From Verrucomicrobiota bacterium (GTDB lineage Bacteria; Verrucomicrobiota; Verrucomicrobiia; JABWAM01): a DNA stretch of 64,000 nucleotides. Shown in pieces: positions 1 to 7,913 of the stretch. The stretch lies in contig JAHFSY010000013.1 in NCBI GenBank assembly GCA_023269615.1, positions 18,780-82,779 on the forward strand, read 5' to 3'. The notes below the pieces were generated by a model that searched no databases, was not told the origin of the DNA, and worked only from the letters and a program-made list of their open reading frames with translations. Position 1 is the first letter of the stretch. Every line of letters starts with the position of its first letter. Position numbers and translations under genes: made by a program.

Positions 1-388
1 GCCGGTGGTGGATTTCATCACGGGCAATCACAAGAACGCCCTCGCTCCAGGTGAACTTCTCCGATCCATTTTTCTCCCCGCAGGCGCGCTGAAGAAAACG
101 TATGCGTTCCGACGGTTCACGCTCACGCACCTGGGCCGCTCCGAAGTCCTCATCATCGGCACCCGCTGCCCGACCACGAAGGAAATCCTGCTGACCATCA
201 CGGCGTCCACGCTCCGCCCCATCCAGCTTCGCTTCCAGTCGTCGCCAACCGCTGAAGTGGTGAAATCCGCCATCGAGAAAGCCGCGCCCATCGAACTCTA
301 CCTCGAAGACACCCACGGATCGCCAGCCCACCGCCAGCATCTCACTTATTATTTCGCCGAACAAATCCGACGGGAGCTGACCGCCTGA
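1..388 (+). CDS. Molybdenum hydroxylase FAD-binding subunit, C-terminal part (partial)
   Basis: Only the last 128 codons or so lie in the window; the reading frame is open to the left edge, so the GTG at position 5 is internal and not a start. The protein matches the C-terminal domain (CO dehydrogenase flavoprotein C-terminal fold) of the FAD subunits of the xanthine dehydrogenase family: the stretch FRRFTLTHLGRSEVLI followed by a strand-rich segment and a final helix ending in IRRELTA. In the family this subunit passes electrons from the iron-sulfur clusters to NAD or another acceptor through FAD. The gene is followed, after a 91-base gap holding a REPIN-like element, by the fused iron-sulfur/molybdenum subunit, so both should form one enzyme. 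The substrate cannot be read from this fragment. Confidence 0.75.
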   Translation, partial: PVVDFITGNHKNALAPGELLRSIFLPAGALKKTYAFRRFTLTHLGRSEVLIIGTRCPTTKEILLTITASTLRPIQLRFQSSPTAEVVKSAIEKAAPIELYLEDTHGSPAHRQHLTYYFAEQIRRELTA

Positions 389-392
389 CCCA

Positions 393-452
393 TGTAGGGC
401 AACGGGCCCCGTTGCCTTCCGAAAAGACGGCAAGCGGGCCGCTTGCCCTACA
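393..452. repeat. REPIN-like double hairpin with GTAG head and CTAC tail
   Basis: TGTAGGGCAA at 393-402 is matched by its inverse TTGCCCTACA at 443-452. Each half is itself a hairpin: GGCAACGGG/CCCGTTGCC at 398-416 and GGCAAGCGG/CCGCTTGCC at 429-447. Two hairpins in inverted orientation, bounded by GTAG and CTAC, is the layout of REPINs mobilised by RAYT transposases. It sits between two genes of one enzyme, so it may also shape the message. Confidence 0.7.
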
Positions 453-479
453 ATTTTCCAGAGAAATCCAACGAATTTT

Positions 480-3194
480 ATGAGCTACAAAATCAACGGA
501 AAAACTTTCAACCAGGAGCCCCGGCCCGGCCAATGCCTTCGCACCTTCGCACGCGACCTCGGATGGTTCGGGGTGAAAAAAGGATGTGACGGCGGGGATT
601 GCGGCGCCTGCACCGTCTGGCTGGATGGCAAGCCGGTCCACAGCTGCCTCGTCCCGGCTTTCCGGGCCAAAGGCCGCGAGGTGACCACCATCGAGGGACT
701 CGCCTGCAACGGAGTCCTGCACCCGATGCAGCAGGCGTTCCTCGACGCCCAGGCGTTCCAATGCGGTTTCTGTGCCGCCGGGATGATCATGACCTCCGCG
801 AGTCTCTCCGATGAGGACAAGAAGGACCTCGCGTTCCGGCTCAAGGGCAATCTCTGCCGATGCACGGGGTATCACGCAATTGAAGACGCTTTGAATGGTG
901 TCGCTTCCGTCGAGAAGGACGTTGCCGGGAAAGCGTGTGGCTCCAGCCTGCAGAATCCTTTGGCGCATTCCATCGTGACGGGCACCGCCCGCTACACGGC
1001 GGACGTCAAGATGGACGGCATGCTCCATCTAAAAGTTCTCCGCTCGCCACACGCCCACGCAAAACTCCTCGCGATCCGCACCGAAAAAGCTGCGGCTGTT
1101 CCCGGCGTTCACGCCGTCTTTACATGGAAGGATGTTCCGCGTCGTCCCTACACCTCGGCACTGCATGACGACTATCGCGTGGACCCGGACGATACGTACA
1201 TCCTCGACAACGTGGCCCGCTTTGTCGGACAACGTATCGCCGCTGTCGCTGCGGAAAGCGAAGGAGCCGCCGAGGAAGCATGCCGCCTTATCGAGGTGGA
1301 TTACGAAGTTCTCCCCGCGGTTTTCGACCCCGAGGAAGCCATGCTCCCAGGCGCGCCCATGCTGCACCACAAGGAAGCTGATTCCCGCATCCAGCGTCCT
1401 GAAAAAAATGTTTTCGTCCAGATCGAAAGCGAATATGGAAACGTCGCGGAAGGATTCAAGCAGGCCGACGTCACGGTCGAACGCACTTTCTTCAGCAACA
1501 AGATCCAGCACGCGCATCTGGAGACGCACATCGCAATCGCATCCAAGAGCGAGGACGGCCGAATCCATGTGCGCACGAGTTCGCAGGCGCCCTTCCAGAC
1601 GAAGGCCAAGCTCGCCTATCTTTTCGGCATCTACCCGGAACAGATTCACGTTTACGCAGAACGCGTGGGCGGCGGATTTGGCGGGAAGCAGGAGATGCTC
1701 TGCGAAGAATTGTGCGTGCTCGCCTTGTTGAAAACAGGCCGGCCCGTCAAATGGGAATTCACCCGCGAGGAGGAATTCATCGGCGGCGTTTCCCGTCATC
1801 CAATGAAGACGAGCCTCAAGGTCGGCGCAAAACGTGATGGCACGCTGACCGCGATCGAAATCCGCGTGGTCTCCAACACCGGCGCCTATGGCAACCACGG
1901 CGGAGAGACGCTGGGTGCGTCCCTTGGCCAATCGCTCCAGGTCTATCGCTGCGCGAACATGAAGGGCACCGGCTACGCAGTTTATACGAACATCGTTCCC
2001 TCAGGCGCCTTCCGCGGATATGGATCGTCCCAGACGGCTTTTGCCATCGAGTCCATCATGGGTGACCTCGCACGCAAACTCGGGATGAATCTCTTTGAAT
2101 TGCAACGCAAGAACATCGTCGTCCCCGGCGACACACCGCACAGCATCTGGGAAGGGCCTTCCGATGTGGAGATGGGAAGCTACGGCCTCGATCAATGCAT
2201 GGATTTTGTCGAGAAGGCTCTCGCCAGCGGACGCGGTTCGAAGAAACCCGAAGGCAACGAATGGCTCGAGGGAAGAGGCCATGCCATCCACATGCACGAT
2301 TGCATCCCGCCCACGGAGCAGAGATCCGAGGCTCACATCAAGTTGCGTGCCGACGGGACCTATTACCTCACCAACGGAGTGACGGAGATGGGGAATGGCA
2401 CCATCACCTCGATGCGCCAGGTTGCCGCTTCCATCCTGAACACCACCGCCGGCCGCATCGAAATCACCATCGCTGACACGGATCGGACGGCCTATGACAC
2501 GGGAACATTTTCCAGCGTGGGCACCAGCGTCTCGTGCAAGTCCGTCAGCCTGGCTGCGGAGATCCTGCGCGACAACCTCCTCAAGGTCGCAAGCGAATTC
2601 ACCTCGACGCCCCTTGAAAAATGCAGGCTGGTTGACTCTGAAATCCAATGTGGTTCCCGCAAGGTTACGCTCACGGAACTTTTCGCGTCCGTTCCCGATG
2701 CGCGCCATCGGCTGGAGGTCATGCGCAAAGCCTATGGATCGCCGCGCACCACCTGCTTCAACGTCCACGGATTCCGCATCGCCGTTCATCGCGTCACGGG
2801 AGAGATTCGAATCCTGCAGAGCGTTCACGCCGCCGATGCCGGCACGATCCTCAATCCCATGCAATGCCGCGGCCAGGTCGAGGGCGCGGTCGCGCAGGGG
2901 ATCGGCGGCAGCCTGTTCGAGCGCATGGTGTTTGACGCAAACGGAAAGATGATCAACCCCACGTTCCGGAATTACCGCATCTCGGCCTTCGCCGACATTC
3001 CGCGCACCGAAATTTTCTTCGCCGACACCTACGACGCATACGGCCCGCTCGGCGCAAAGTCCGCGGGCGAAACCCCGATCATCCCCGTCGCCCCCGCATT
3101 GGGCAACGCGCTGGCGGATGCAACCGGAGTCCGCTTCGACAGCCTGCCCTTCAGCGCAGACCGCATTTTCGCACAGCTCGCGGAGGCAAAATAG
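480..3194 (+). CDS. Xanthine dehydrogenase-family enzyme, fused [2Fe-2S] and molybdopterin subunits
   Basis: A 904-residue protein that joins two subunits usually encoded separately. Residues 1-150 form the iron-sulfur part: plant-type cluster cysteines C36, C41, C44 and C56, and the second cluster C95, C98, C126 and C128 (CGFC...CRC). Residues from about 160 are the aldehyde oxidase/xanthine dehydrogenase molybdopterin domains: GGGFGGK near 397, GAFRGYG near 511 (carrying the Arg typical of purine- or aldehyde-type enzymes) and GAKSAGE near 858, whose Glu is the family's catalytic base. The FAD domain that sits between these parts in eukaryotic xanthine dehydrogenase is absent and is encoded upstream instead. 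No signal peptide. The substrate is unknown; purines or aldehydes are possible, and the neighbouring deaminase favours purines only weakly. Confidence 0.88.
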   Translation: MSYKINGKTFNQEPRPGQCLRTFARDLGWFGVKKGCDGGDCGACTVWLDGKPVHSCLVPAFRAKGREVTTIEGLACNGVLHPMQQAFLDAQAFQCGFCAAGMIMTSASLSDEDKKDLAFRLKGNLCRCTGYHAIEDALNGVASVEKDVAGKACGSSLQNPLAHSIVTGTARYTADVKMDGMLHLKVLRSPHAHAKLLAIRTEKAAAVPGVHAVFTWKDVPRRPYTSALHDDYRVDPDDTYILDNVARFVGQRIAAVAAESEGAAEEACRLIEVDYEVLPAVFDPEEAMLPGAPMLHHKEADSRIQRPEKNVFVQIESEYGNVAEGFKQADVTVERTFFSNKIQHAHLETHIAIASKSEDGRIHVRTSSQAPFQTKAKLAYLFGIYPEQIHVYAERVGGGFGGKQEMLCEELCVLALLKTGRPVKWEFTREEEFIGGVSRHPMKTSLKVGAKRDGTLTAIEIRVVSNTGAYGNHGGETLGASLGQSLQVYRCANMKGTGYAVYTNIVPSGAFRGYGSSQTAFAIESIMGDLARKLGMNLFELQRKNIVVPGDTPHSIWEGPSDVEMGSYGLDQCMDFVEKALASGRGSKKPEGNEWLEGRGHAIHMHDCIPPTEQRSEAHIKLRADGTYYLTNGVTEMGNGTITSMRQVAASILNTTAGRIEITIADTDRTAYDTGTFSSVGTSVSCKSVSLAAEILRDNLLKVASEFTSTPLEKCRLVDSEIQCGSRKVTLTELFASVPDARHRLEVMRKAYGSPRTTCFNVHGFRIAVHRVTGEIRILQSVHAADAGTILNPMQCRGQVEGAVAQGIGGSLFERMVFDANGKMINPTFRNYRISAFADIPRTEIFFADTYDAYGPLGAKSAGETPIIPVAPALGNALADATGVRFDSLPFSADRIFAQLAEAK

Positions 3195-3848
3195 ATGAGT
3201 CCTCCGGAAAAACCGTCGGCCCCCAACGCCACGGAAGTCATCATCTCACGGATCAAGCCGGGCATGGATGAGCTCTACCGCGAGTGGGCTGTGAGAATCC
3301 AGGGTGCCCAGGCGAGCTATCCCGGTTATCTCGGGGCCTATCTCCAGCCCCCGTCCTCCGCGGATGGTCACTGGACGACATTCATCCATTACGACACCGC
3401 CGAACACCTCGAGGCCTGGATGAATGCGCCGGAGCGCGCAAAATTGTTGGAAGAATCCAGGGCATTCATCGAGAAAGAAGAACTCTCGCGGCTGGCCACA
3501 TCCTTTCCGGGCTGGGTGCCGGTTAATCCCAAGACCGGAAAGGGCCCGCCCGACTGGAAGACGGCGTTGCTCGTCCTGCTCGGCCTCTTTCCGATCGTGA
3601 TGCTCGAACTGCGTTTTCTCAGCCCGCTGCTCACATCGCTCAACTCCTCATTTGCGACATTCATCGGCAACACAATCAGCGTGGCGCTCACCAGTTTCGC
3701 CACCATGCCGTTGTTCGTCCGCTGTTTTGGCTGGTGGCTTTTCCCCAAGGATGCCTCTTCCCCGTTTGTCACATTTAAGGGCATCGCCATCCTCATCGTC
3801 CTGTTTGCCCTCGAAGTTGCCTTGCTTTGGCGACTCCTGCCATGGTGA
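3195..3848 (+). CDS. ABM-domain protein with C-terminal membrane segments
   Basis: A 217-residue protein starting directly after the stop codon of the molybdenum subunit, hence probably co-translated with it. Residues 12-105 look like an antibiotic biosynthesis monooxygenase (ABM, dimeric ferredoxin-like) domain: VIISRIKPG, a YPGYLGAYLQPP strand and HYDTAEHLEAWMNAPER. Such domains occur in small monooxygenases and in proteins of unknown function, so an enzymatic role is not assured. From residue 115 on there are three hydrophobic segments (TALLVLLGLFPIVML, ISVALTSFATMPLFV, IAILIVLFALEVALLW) that would anchor it in the inner membrane. ABM proteins with such a membrane tail are known as hypothetical proteins; the link with a molybdenum hydroxylase here is by position only. 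Confidence 0.7.
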   Translation: MSPPEKPSAPNATEVIISRIKPGMDELYREWAVRIQGAQASYPGYLGAYLQPPSSADGHWTTFIHYDTAEHLEAWMNAPERAKLLEESRAFIEKEELSRLATSFPGWVPVNPKTGKGPPDWKTALLVLLGLFPIVMLELRFLSPLLTSLNSSFATFIGNTISVALTSFATMPLFVRCFGWWLFPKDASSPFVTFKGIAILIVLFALEVALLWRLLPW

Positions 3849-3872
3849 ATTGTCACTTGACCATTAAAGCAA

Positions 3873-4490
3873 ATGAAACCACACCATAAAATGATCATTG
3901 GAGCGGTACTCGCGCTGGCTTTCATTCTTCCATCCTTGGCCGCGGACAAACCCGCTCCAGAGGTTGCCGGAAAGAAAAAGTCTGATTCGTATGATGAAAA
4001 ATTCATGAGGCGGGCCATCGAGATTTCTCGAACCGCAATCGACACGCCGGGAGCGGAACCATTCGGTGCGGTCATCGTCAAGAATGGGGAGATCGTCGGA
4101 GAGGGACTCAGCCACGCGCTCCTTGCCTGGGATGTGACTTCCCACGGCGAGATCGAGGCGATTCGCGACGCGAACCGCCGGCTGGAGCGTCTGGATCTTT
4201 CGGACTGTGAAATTTACACGACCTGCGAACCATGTCCCATGTGCGTGAGTGTCATCGGCGTCGCTCGATTGGGTAAAATGTATTACGGAGCAAAGCACAA
4301 ACAGGCGGAGGAAGCCTTTTCAGTTTTACCTCCGAACAGCCGCCTTTCCGTTAATATCAAAAAACTCGTTGCCGAACAGCAAAGGCCGGTCGATCAACGT
4401 CAACTTCCCGCGGAACAGAAACTGGCTGCGGAATCTTTTGAAATATTGAAAGCCTGGGCGCTCGAACGTAAAGCGGCGTTGTCGAAATAG
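3873..4490 (+). CDS. Exported nucleoside/guanine deaminase-like protein
   Basis: A 205-residue member of the cytidine/deoxycytidylate deaminase superfamily. The zinc site is intact: SHGEIEA (His ligand and catalytic Glu) and CEPCPMC (two Cys ligands). The order and spacing resemble guanine deaminases and TadA-like nucleoside deaminases. Unusually, the N-terminus MKPHHKMIIGAVLALAFI ending LAAD is a clear signal peptide, placing the enzyme outside the cytoplasm, whereas family members are normally cytosolic. It lies 24 bases after the ABM gene and in the same direction as the molybdenum hydroxylase genes, which would fit a purine route (guanine to xanthine), but a cytosolic hydroxylase and an exported deaminase would not meet directly. 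Adenine, guanine or cytosine substrates remain open. Confidence 0.75.
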   Translation: MKPHHKMIIGAVLALAFILPSLAADKPAPEVAGKKKSDSYDEKFMRRAIEISRTAIDTPGAEPFGAVIVKNGEIVGEGLSHALLAWDVTSHGEIEAIRDANRRLERLDLSDCEIYTTCEPCPMCVSVIGVARLGKMYYGAKHKQAEEAFSVLPPNSRLSVNIKKLVAEQQRPVDQRQLPAEQKLAAESFEILKAWALERKAALSK

Positions 4491-4562
4491 AAAACGACAC
4501 ACCCTTCACGCGCCTCGCAATCGTATTTCCCAACTGAGTCGATCAACAATCCAACACAATCT

Positions 4563-5690
4563 ATGAAACCAAAATACCCCCTCTTCGTTGCAGCCGCGTT
4601 CGCGCTGGTCTGCGTCCGCCCCACCCCAGCCGCGGACGAGGTTCCTGATTTTATGAAGGAAGTCGTGATCACCTCCGAGAAAGCGCCGTCCAAGGACAAG
4701 CTTGCGGCCCGCAGCATTTATCAATTGAACAATTCGATGTTCAACATCTACGACAACTCGCTCGCAATTTATCAGAAGAACATCCGGGCGCGCGTCCCGC
4801 TCATCATGGCACTCTTCAGCGGCAAAGGCGGACGGTTCATTCTCTACCGCCCCGGGCAGGAGCCCCTCGAGGCGCCGTCCGTCCCCCCAATCTACCAGGC
4901 TGCCAAATCGGTCGGCCACTGCGCCATGGCGACCTACGCTTGTGTTGCTCCTTACGTCGCCGATGCCAAAGGCAATCCATCATGGATTCCCCTCATGAAA
5001 AGCTATCGCCAGGAAGTGAAGATGGCGAAGGAAGGCATCGCCGATCTCGACGTCAAGCCCGAGGAACAGGCCCTCCTGCAAGACACGCTGGGCAAGGTCC
5101 TGGCCTTCATGGACACGTGTTTAAAAAATGGAACCTTCACCTACGCCGACGTGGAAGCCTATGCTCGTGGCGTGGAACCGAATTGTGAAAAACTCATCGC
5201 CGTCGCCACCACCGCACAGGTGGGACATTGGTTCAAGGTGCTCGGCGAATGGAAGAAGCTGCTCGGCAAGGATTGGGACCGCACCTACGCCCTGTCGAAT
5301 TCGATTTACGTCGCCCGCCAGAACAACATCCTCTTCAGCATTCTCGTCCAGTTCATGGGCGAGGAAGCCATCAACGATCACCTCATCCTTCTGGAAACCA
5401 CCGATTTCCAGGCCACCCCCGACGACATGATGCAGGCCTTCGCCCGCATCGTCTCCGACCGCGTGCTGGGCAAGGTCTTCTTCAACAACGACCGCCTGAT
5501 GGATTACGAATTGCTCGGCTTCGGCGGACGCGCCGCCATCGAAAAAGAAATGGAGAAACTCGGCAAGAAAGCCATCCTCCCCCCGCTCGTCCCCTTCAAC
5601 AGCACCGCATGGCCCTTCAAGACCGATCCCAGCAAAGGCTCGGGCCCGAAATCCTTCGACGATCTCCACGGCGACGGATTGTTAAAGTAG
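4563..5690 (+). CDS. Exported protein of unknown function
   Basis: A 375-residue protein I do not recognise. It begins with a signal peptide (MKPKYPLFVAAAFALVCV, likely cut after PAA near residue 22). The mature part is largely helical by composition, with a Cys pair in SVGHCAMATYACVAPYV and further Cys in MDTCLKNG and EPNCEKL, which could form disulfides in the periplasm. A tail rich in Gly, Pro and Lys closes the protein. It is in the same orientation as the deaminase before it and the binding lipoprotein after it, both exported, so it may be part of the same periplasmic process. No catalytic motif was found. Confidence 0.6.
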   Translation: MKPKYPLFVAAAFALVCVRPTPAADEVPDFMKEVVITSEKAPSKDKLAARSIYQLNNSMFNIYDNSLAIYQKNIRARVPLIMALFSGKGGRFILYRPGQEPLEAPSVPPIYQAAKSVGHCAMATYACVAPYVADAKGNPSWIPLMKSYRQEVKMAKEGIADLDVKPEEQALLQDTLGKVLAFMDTCLKNGTFTYADVEAYARGVEPNCEKLIAVATTAQVGHWFKVLGEWKKLLGKDWDRTYALSNSIYVARQNNILFSILVQFMGEEAINDHLILLETTDFQATPDDMMQAFARIVSDRVLGKVFFNNDRLMDYELLGFGGRAAIEKEMEKLGKKAILPPLVPFNSTAWPFKTDPSKGSGPKSFDDLHGDGLLK

Positions 5691-5707
5691 CCATCCCCCT
5701 TGGATTC

Positions 5708-5736
5708 GCGGATCACCCGGCCATCGGGTGATCCGC
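5708..5736. terminator. Hairpin after the unknown exported gene
   Basis: GCGGATCACCCG at 5708-5719 and CGGGTGATCCGC at 5725-5736 form a perfect 12-bp stem with a five-base loop, 18 bases after the stop codon at 5690. No T tract follows, so it is either a factor-dependent terminator or a processing hairpin. Confidence 0.45.
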
Positions 5737-5793
5737 AGTCCTTGTCACCCTGCATTTTTCACCTCCTTGAAAAAAACAACTCTAAAAAAACTT

Positions 5794-5876
5794 GTAGGAG
5801 CCGCTGCCAGCGGCGACCGGGAGCCGGGGTTTTCCCGTATCTCCCCACTCTCCAGATCGCCGCTGACAGCGGCTCC
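5794..5876. repeat. REPIN-like element, GTAGGAGC family
   Basis: The left half at 5794-5816 starts GTAGGAGCCGCTGCCAGCGG; the right half at 5857-5876 is TCGCCGCTGACAGCGGCTCC, its inverse with one mismatch. Each half has its own small hairpin (GCCGCTG/CAGCGGC type). The final CTAC seen in the copy at 13111-13170 is missing here (GGCTCCAAAA instead), so this copy is decayed at its right end. Confidence 0.65.
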
Positions 5877-5906
5877 AAAAGCTTGCTGTGATCTGCGGTC
5901 CTTCTG

Positions 5907-7067
5907 ATGAAAATCTCTTTCAAATTCACCGTCCTTCTTTCGCTTGCGTTGCTCGCTTCCTGCACCTCGCCCACGAAATCAACTTACACCGCATCCGCAG
6001 ACCCGATCAAAATCGGTGCCCTGCTCTCATTCTCGGGAGGCGTCGAGCTCTACGGCAATCAGGCGAAGCTCGGCCTTGATCTCGCCGCGAAGGAAATAAA
6101 CGCAAGCGGTGGCATCCTCGGGCGGCCCCTGGAGATCATCTACGCGGACGACAAGACCAGGCCAGAGTCGGCAGTCGAAGCAACGCTCAAACTCATCGAG
6201 GAGGACAACGTGCTCGCGGTGGTGGGTCCGATCACGTCACAAAATCTCAATGCAATCCGACCAACCATCGAGCGCAAGAAGACGCCTCTTCTCTATGCAA
6301 CGAACTACGAGGGCGGCGCGTGCAGCCGCTACATCTTCGCATTCAGCACCGTTCCCAATCAGGAACTCGCCCAGTTGTTGCCCTATATGAAAGAGTCTTT
6401 TGGGAATACCTGGTTCCTGCTGGGAGCCGATCGCGTCTGGCCGCACAAAATGTTCGAGGCGGCGAAACCCATCCTCTCCGGCCTTGGCGGTCGCATCGTC
6501 GGCGAGGAATACACCCTGGGAACCGAAACGGATTTCGCCCCCCTGATTTCGCGAATCGCCGCAAAAAAACCGAAGGTGCTCCTGTTCGCGCTCAAAGGCG
6601 ACGGCTTGAACTTCATCGCGCAGGCGCATGACCTCGGACTCTTCAAGCACACCACCGTTGCATTCCTCGGCCTGTCCGAAACCGATCTCCCTGTCTTCGG
6701 CGGCAAGGGACAGAACATGTACGTCGTCGTGCCGTTCGTCGCCTCCAGTGACTCGCCACCAGCGAAAGCCTTTGTCGCAAAAGTGAAAGCCGAAGCCGGA
6801 GAGGATGCAACGGCTTCCAATTACGTGATGACACACTACAACGCGCTGTTCGCGATGAAGGCGGCCCTCGAAAAGGCCGGCAAGGTTGACAAGGAAGCGA
6901 TGATCAATGCCCTCGAAGGATTGACGATCGAGTCACCCACGGGGCCGGTGACAGTCGGGAAGCACCACCACGTGACCATGAACATGTTCCTTGCGAAAAC
7001 CGAGGGCCCCGACCTCGTCACCGTCCGCGCCCTTGGCGCGATCGCACCAAAACCAGGATGCAAATGA
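5907..7067 (+). CDS. ABC-type branched-chain amino acid/amide-binding lipoprotein
   Basis: A 386-residue substrate-binding protein of the Leu/Ile/Val-binding (periplasmic binding protein type 1) family. The N-terminus MKISFKFTVLLSLALLASC is a lipoprotein signal with the modified Cys at 19. Family features follow: PIKIGALLSFSGG, QAKLGLDLAAKEINASGGILGRPLEIIYADDKTRPESA, VVGPITSQNLNAIRP and the second-lobe segment FLLGADRVWPHKMFE. The pattern GADRVWPH resembles amide- and urea-binding relatives more than leucine binders. No permease or ATPase gene is in the window, so it is either an orphan binding protein working with a distant transporter or a sensor. It overlaps the next gene at an ATGA junction (7064-7067). 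Confidence 0.85.
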   Translation: MKISFKFTVLLSLALLASCTSPTKSTYTASADPIKIGALLSFSGGVELYGNQAKLGLDLAAKEINASGGILGRPLEIIYADDKTRPESAVEATLKLIEEDNVLAVVGPITSQNLNAIRPTIERKKTPLLYATNYEGGACSRYIFAFSTVPNQELAQLLPYMKESFGNTWFLLGADRVWPHKMFEAAKPILSGLGGRIVGEEYTLGTETDFAPLISRIAAKKPKVLLFALKGDGLNFIAQAHDLGLFKHTTVAFLGLSETDLPVFGGKGQNMYVVVPFVASSDSPPAKAFVAKVKAEAGEDATASNYVMTHYNALFAMKAALEKAGKVDKEAMINALEGLTIESPTGPVTVGKHHHVTMNMFLAKTEGPDLVTVRALGAIAPKPGCK

Positions 7068-7861
7068 TTGCCATGAAGCCGAATCCAGGAGCCGGAATCC
7101 AGAATCCAGAAGTTGGAGCCCTGCGATGTAGAGGCGCTTCTGTGAAGCGCCGCATCTTCCCCCAACCTGCGCTTCGCAGAAGCGCAGCTACAACGGCAGT
7201 CATTTTGCTCGCACTTTTCGGAATCGCCTGTGCGGAGGAACTGACCTACACCTGCTCGGAGCCGCCGCTGAAGGTGACGTTTGCGGTGAAAGGCGACCAT
7301 TACAGCGGAGAGGTGAACCACGGAAATCTTTTCATCCAGGATGATATCCCAGATGCCCCGGTCGTCCAATGGGAGGAGGCTGATCCGGACAAGTTGTACA
7401 CGCTGATCATGCTCGACTTCGATGGAAACGCCAACGGCTCCTGGCCGGACCCGGTTCCTTCCGGGGAAAACGGTCCCGTGCGTCATTGGATCGTGGGAAA
7501 CATCCCTGGCGAACTGCTGCGAACCACGGGTTACGTGGAGACGAGCAAAGCTCCGGTAGATAAAAAAATCACGGTGGTGCAACCCTATCGCTGGCCCCAT
7601 ATCCCGGTCGTCTCGGACCGATACGGGGTTTATCTCTTCGAGCAACCCAAAGAAATCAAGTTCGCAAAACTGACGGGCTCCATCACCAACTTCGACCACA
7701 AAAAATTTCTTGAAGCTTATCAGTTGGAAAATCCGGTAGCCTCCAACTTCTTCGTGGCCATCTACACCTCCGAATCCCCGTTTTCCGGAAATCCATTCAA
7801 GGGAAATGATGTTTCCAAAACCTGGCACAAGGACCTTGGAAAAGGTCATCTCACTCCGTAG
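7064..7861 (+). CDS. Exported PEBP-family protein
   Basis: A protein of about 265 residues with the phosphatidylethanolamine-binding fold: YTLIMLDFDG, GPVRHWIVGNIPG and PYRWPHIPVVSDRYGVYLFEQ correspond to the ligand-pocket motifs of eukaryotic-type PEBP (DPD-x-P and H-W-x-V-x-N-I-P). The family binds anionic phospholipids or inhibits kinases and proteases; the bacterial role is not known. The start is uncertain. ATG 7064 forms an ATGA overlap with the gene before it and is preferred; ATG 7058 and ATG 7073 are alternatives. GTG 7142 would give a short classic signal peptide (KRR, then AVILLALFGIACA). Whichever is right, codons between 7128 and 7191 are made of a REPIN-like element, so the leader was built from repeat DNA. 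Confidence 0.75.
   Translation: MIAMKPNPGAGIQNPEVGALRCRGASVKRRIFPQPALRRSAATTAVILLALFGIACAEELTYTCSEPPLKVTFAVKGDHYSGEVNHGNLFIQDDIPDAPVVQWEEADPDKLYTLIMLDFDGNANGSWPDPVPSGENGPVRHWIVGNIPGELLRTTGYVETSKAPVDKKITVVQPYRWPHIPVVSDRYGVYLFEQPKEIKFAKLTGSITNFDHKKFLEAYQLENPVASNFFVAIYTSESPFSGNPFKGNDVSKTWHKDLGKGHLTP
7128..7191. repeat. REPIN-like element inside the PEBP gene leader
   Basis: GTAG at 7128-7131 is followed by the hairpin GGCGCTTC-TGT-GAAGCGCC (7133-7151). A second hairpin CTGCGCTTC-GCA-GAAGCGCAG (7167-7187) is closed by CTAC (7188-7191). The two hairpins share the GCGCTTC core in inverse orientation. The whole element is in frame with the downstream gene. Confidence 0.65.
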
Positions 7862-7913
7862 CTTCGACGATTTCTGAATTCCAACAACACTCCTCCCCCA
7901 TCCACCCCTCTTC

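Noticed and set aside
1029..2864. Two long minus-strand frames (300 and 287 codons) inside the fused molybdenum subunit
   Set aside because: Antisense shadows of a strongly conserved protein, caused by GC-rich third positions.
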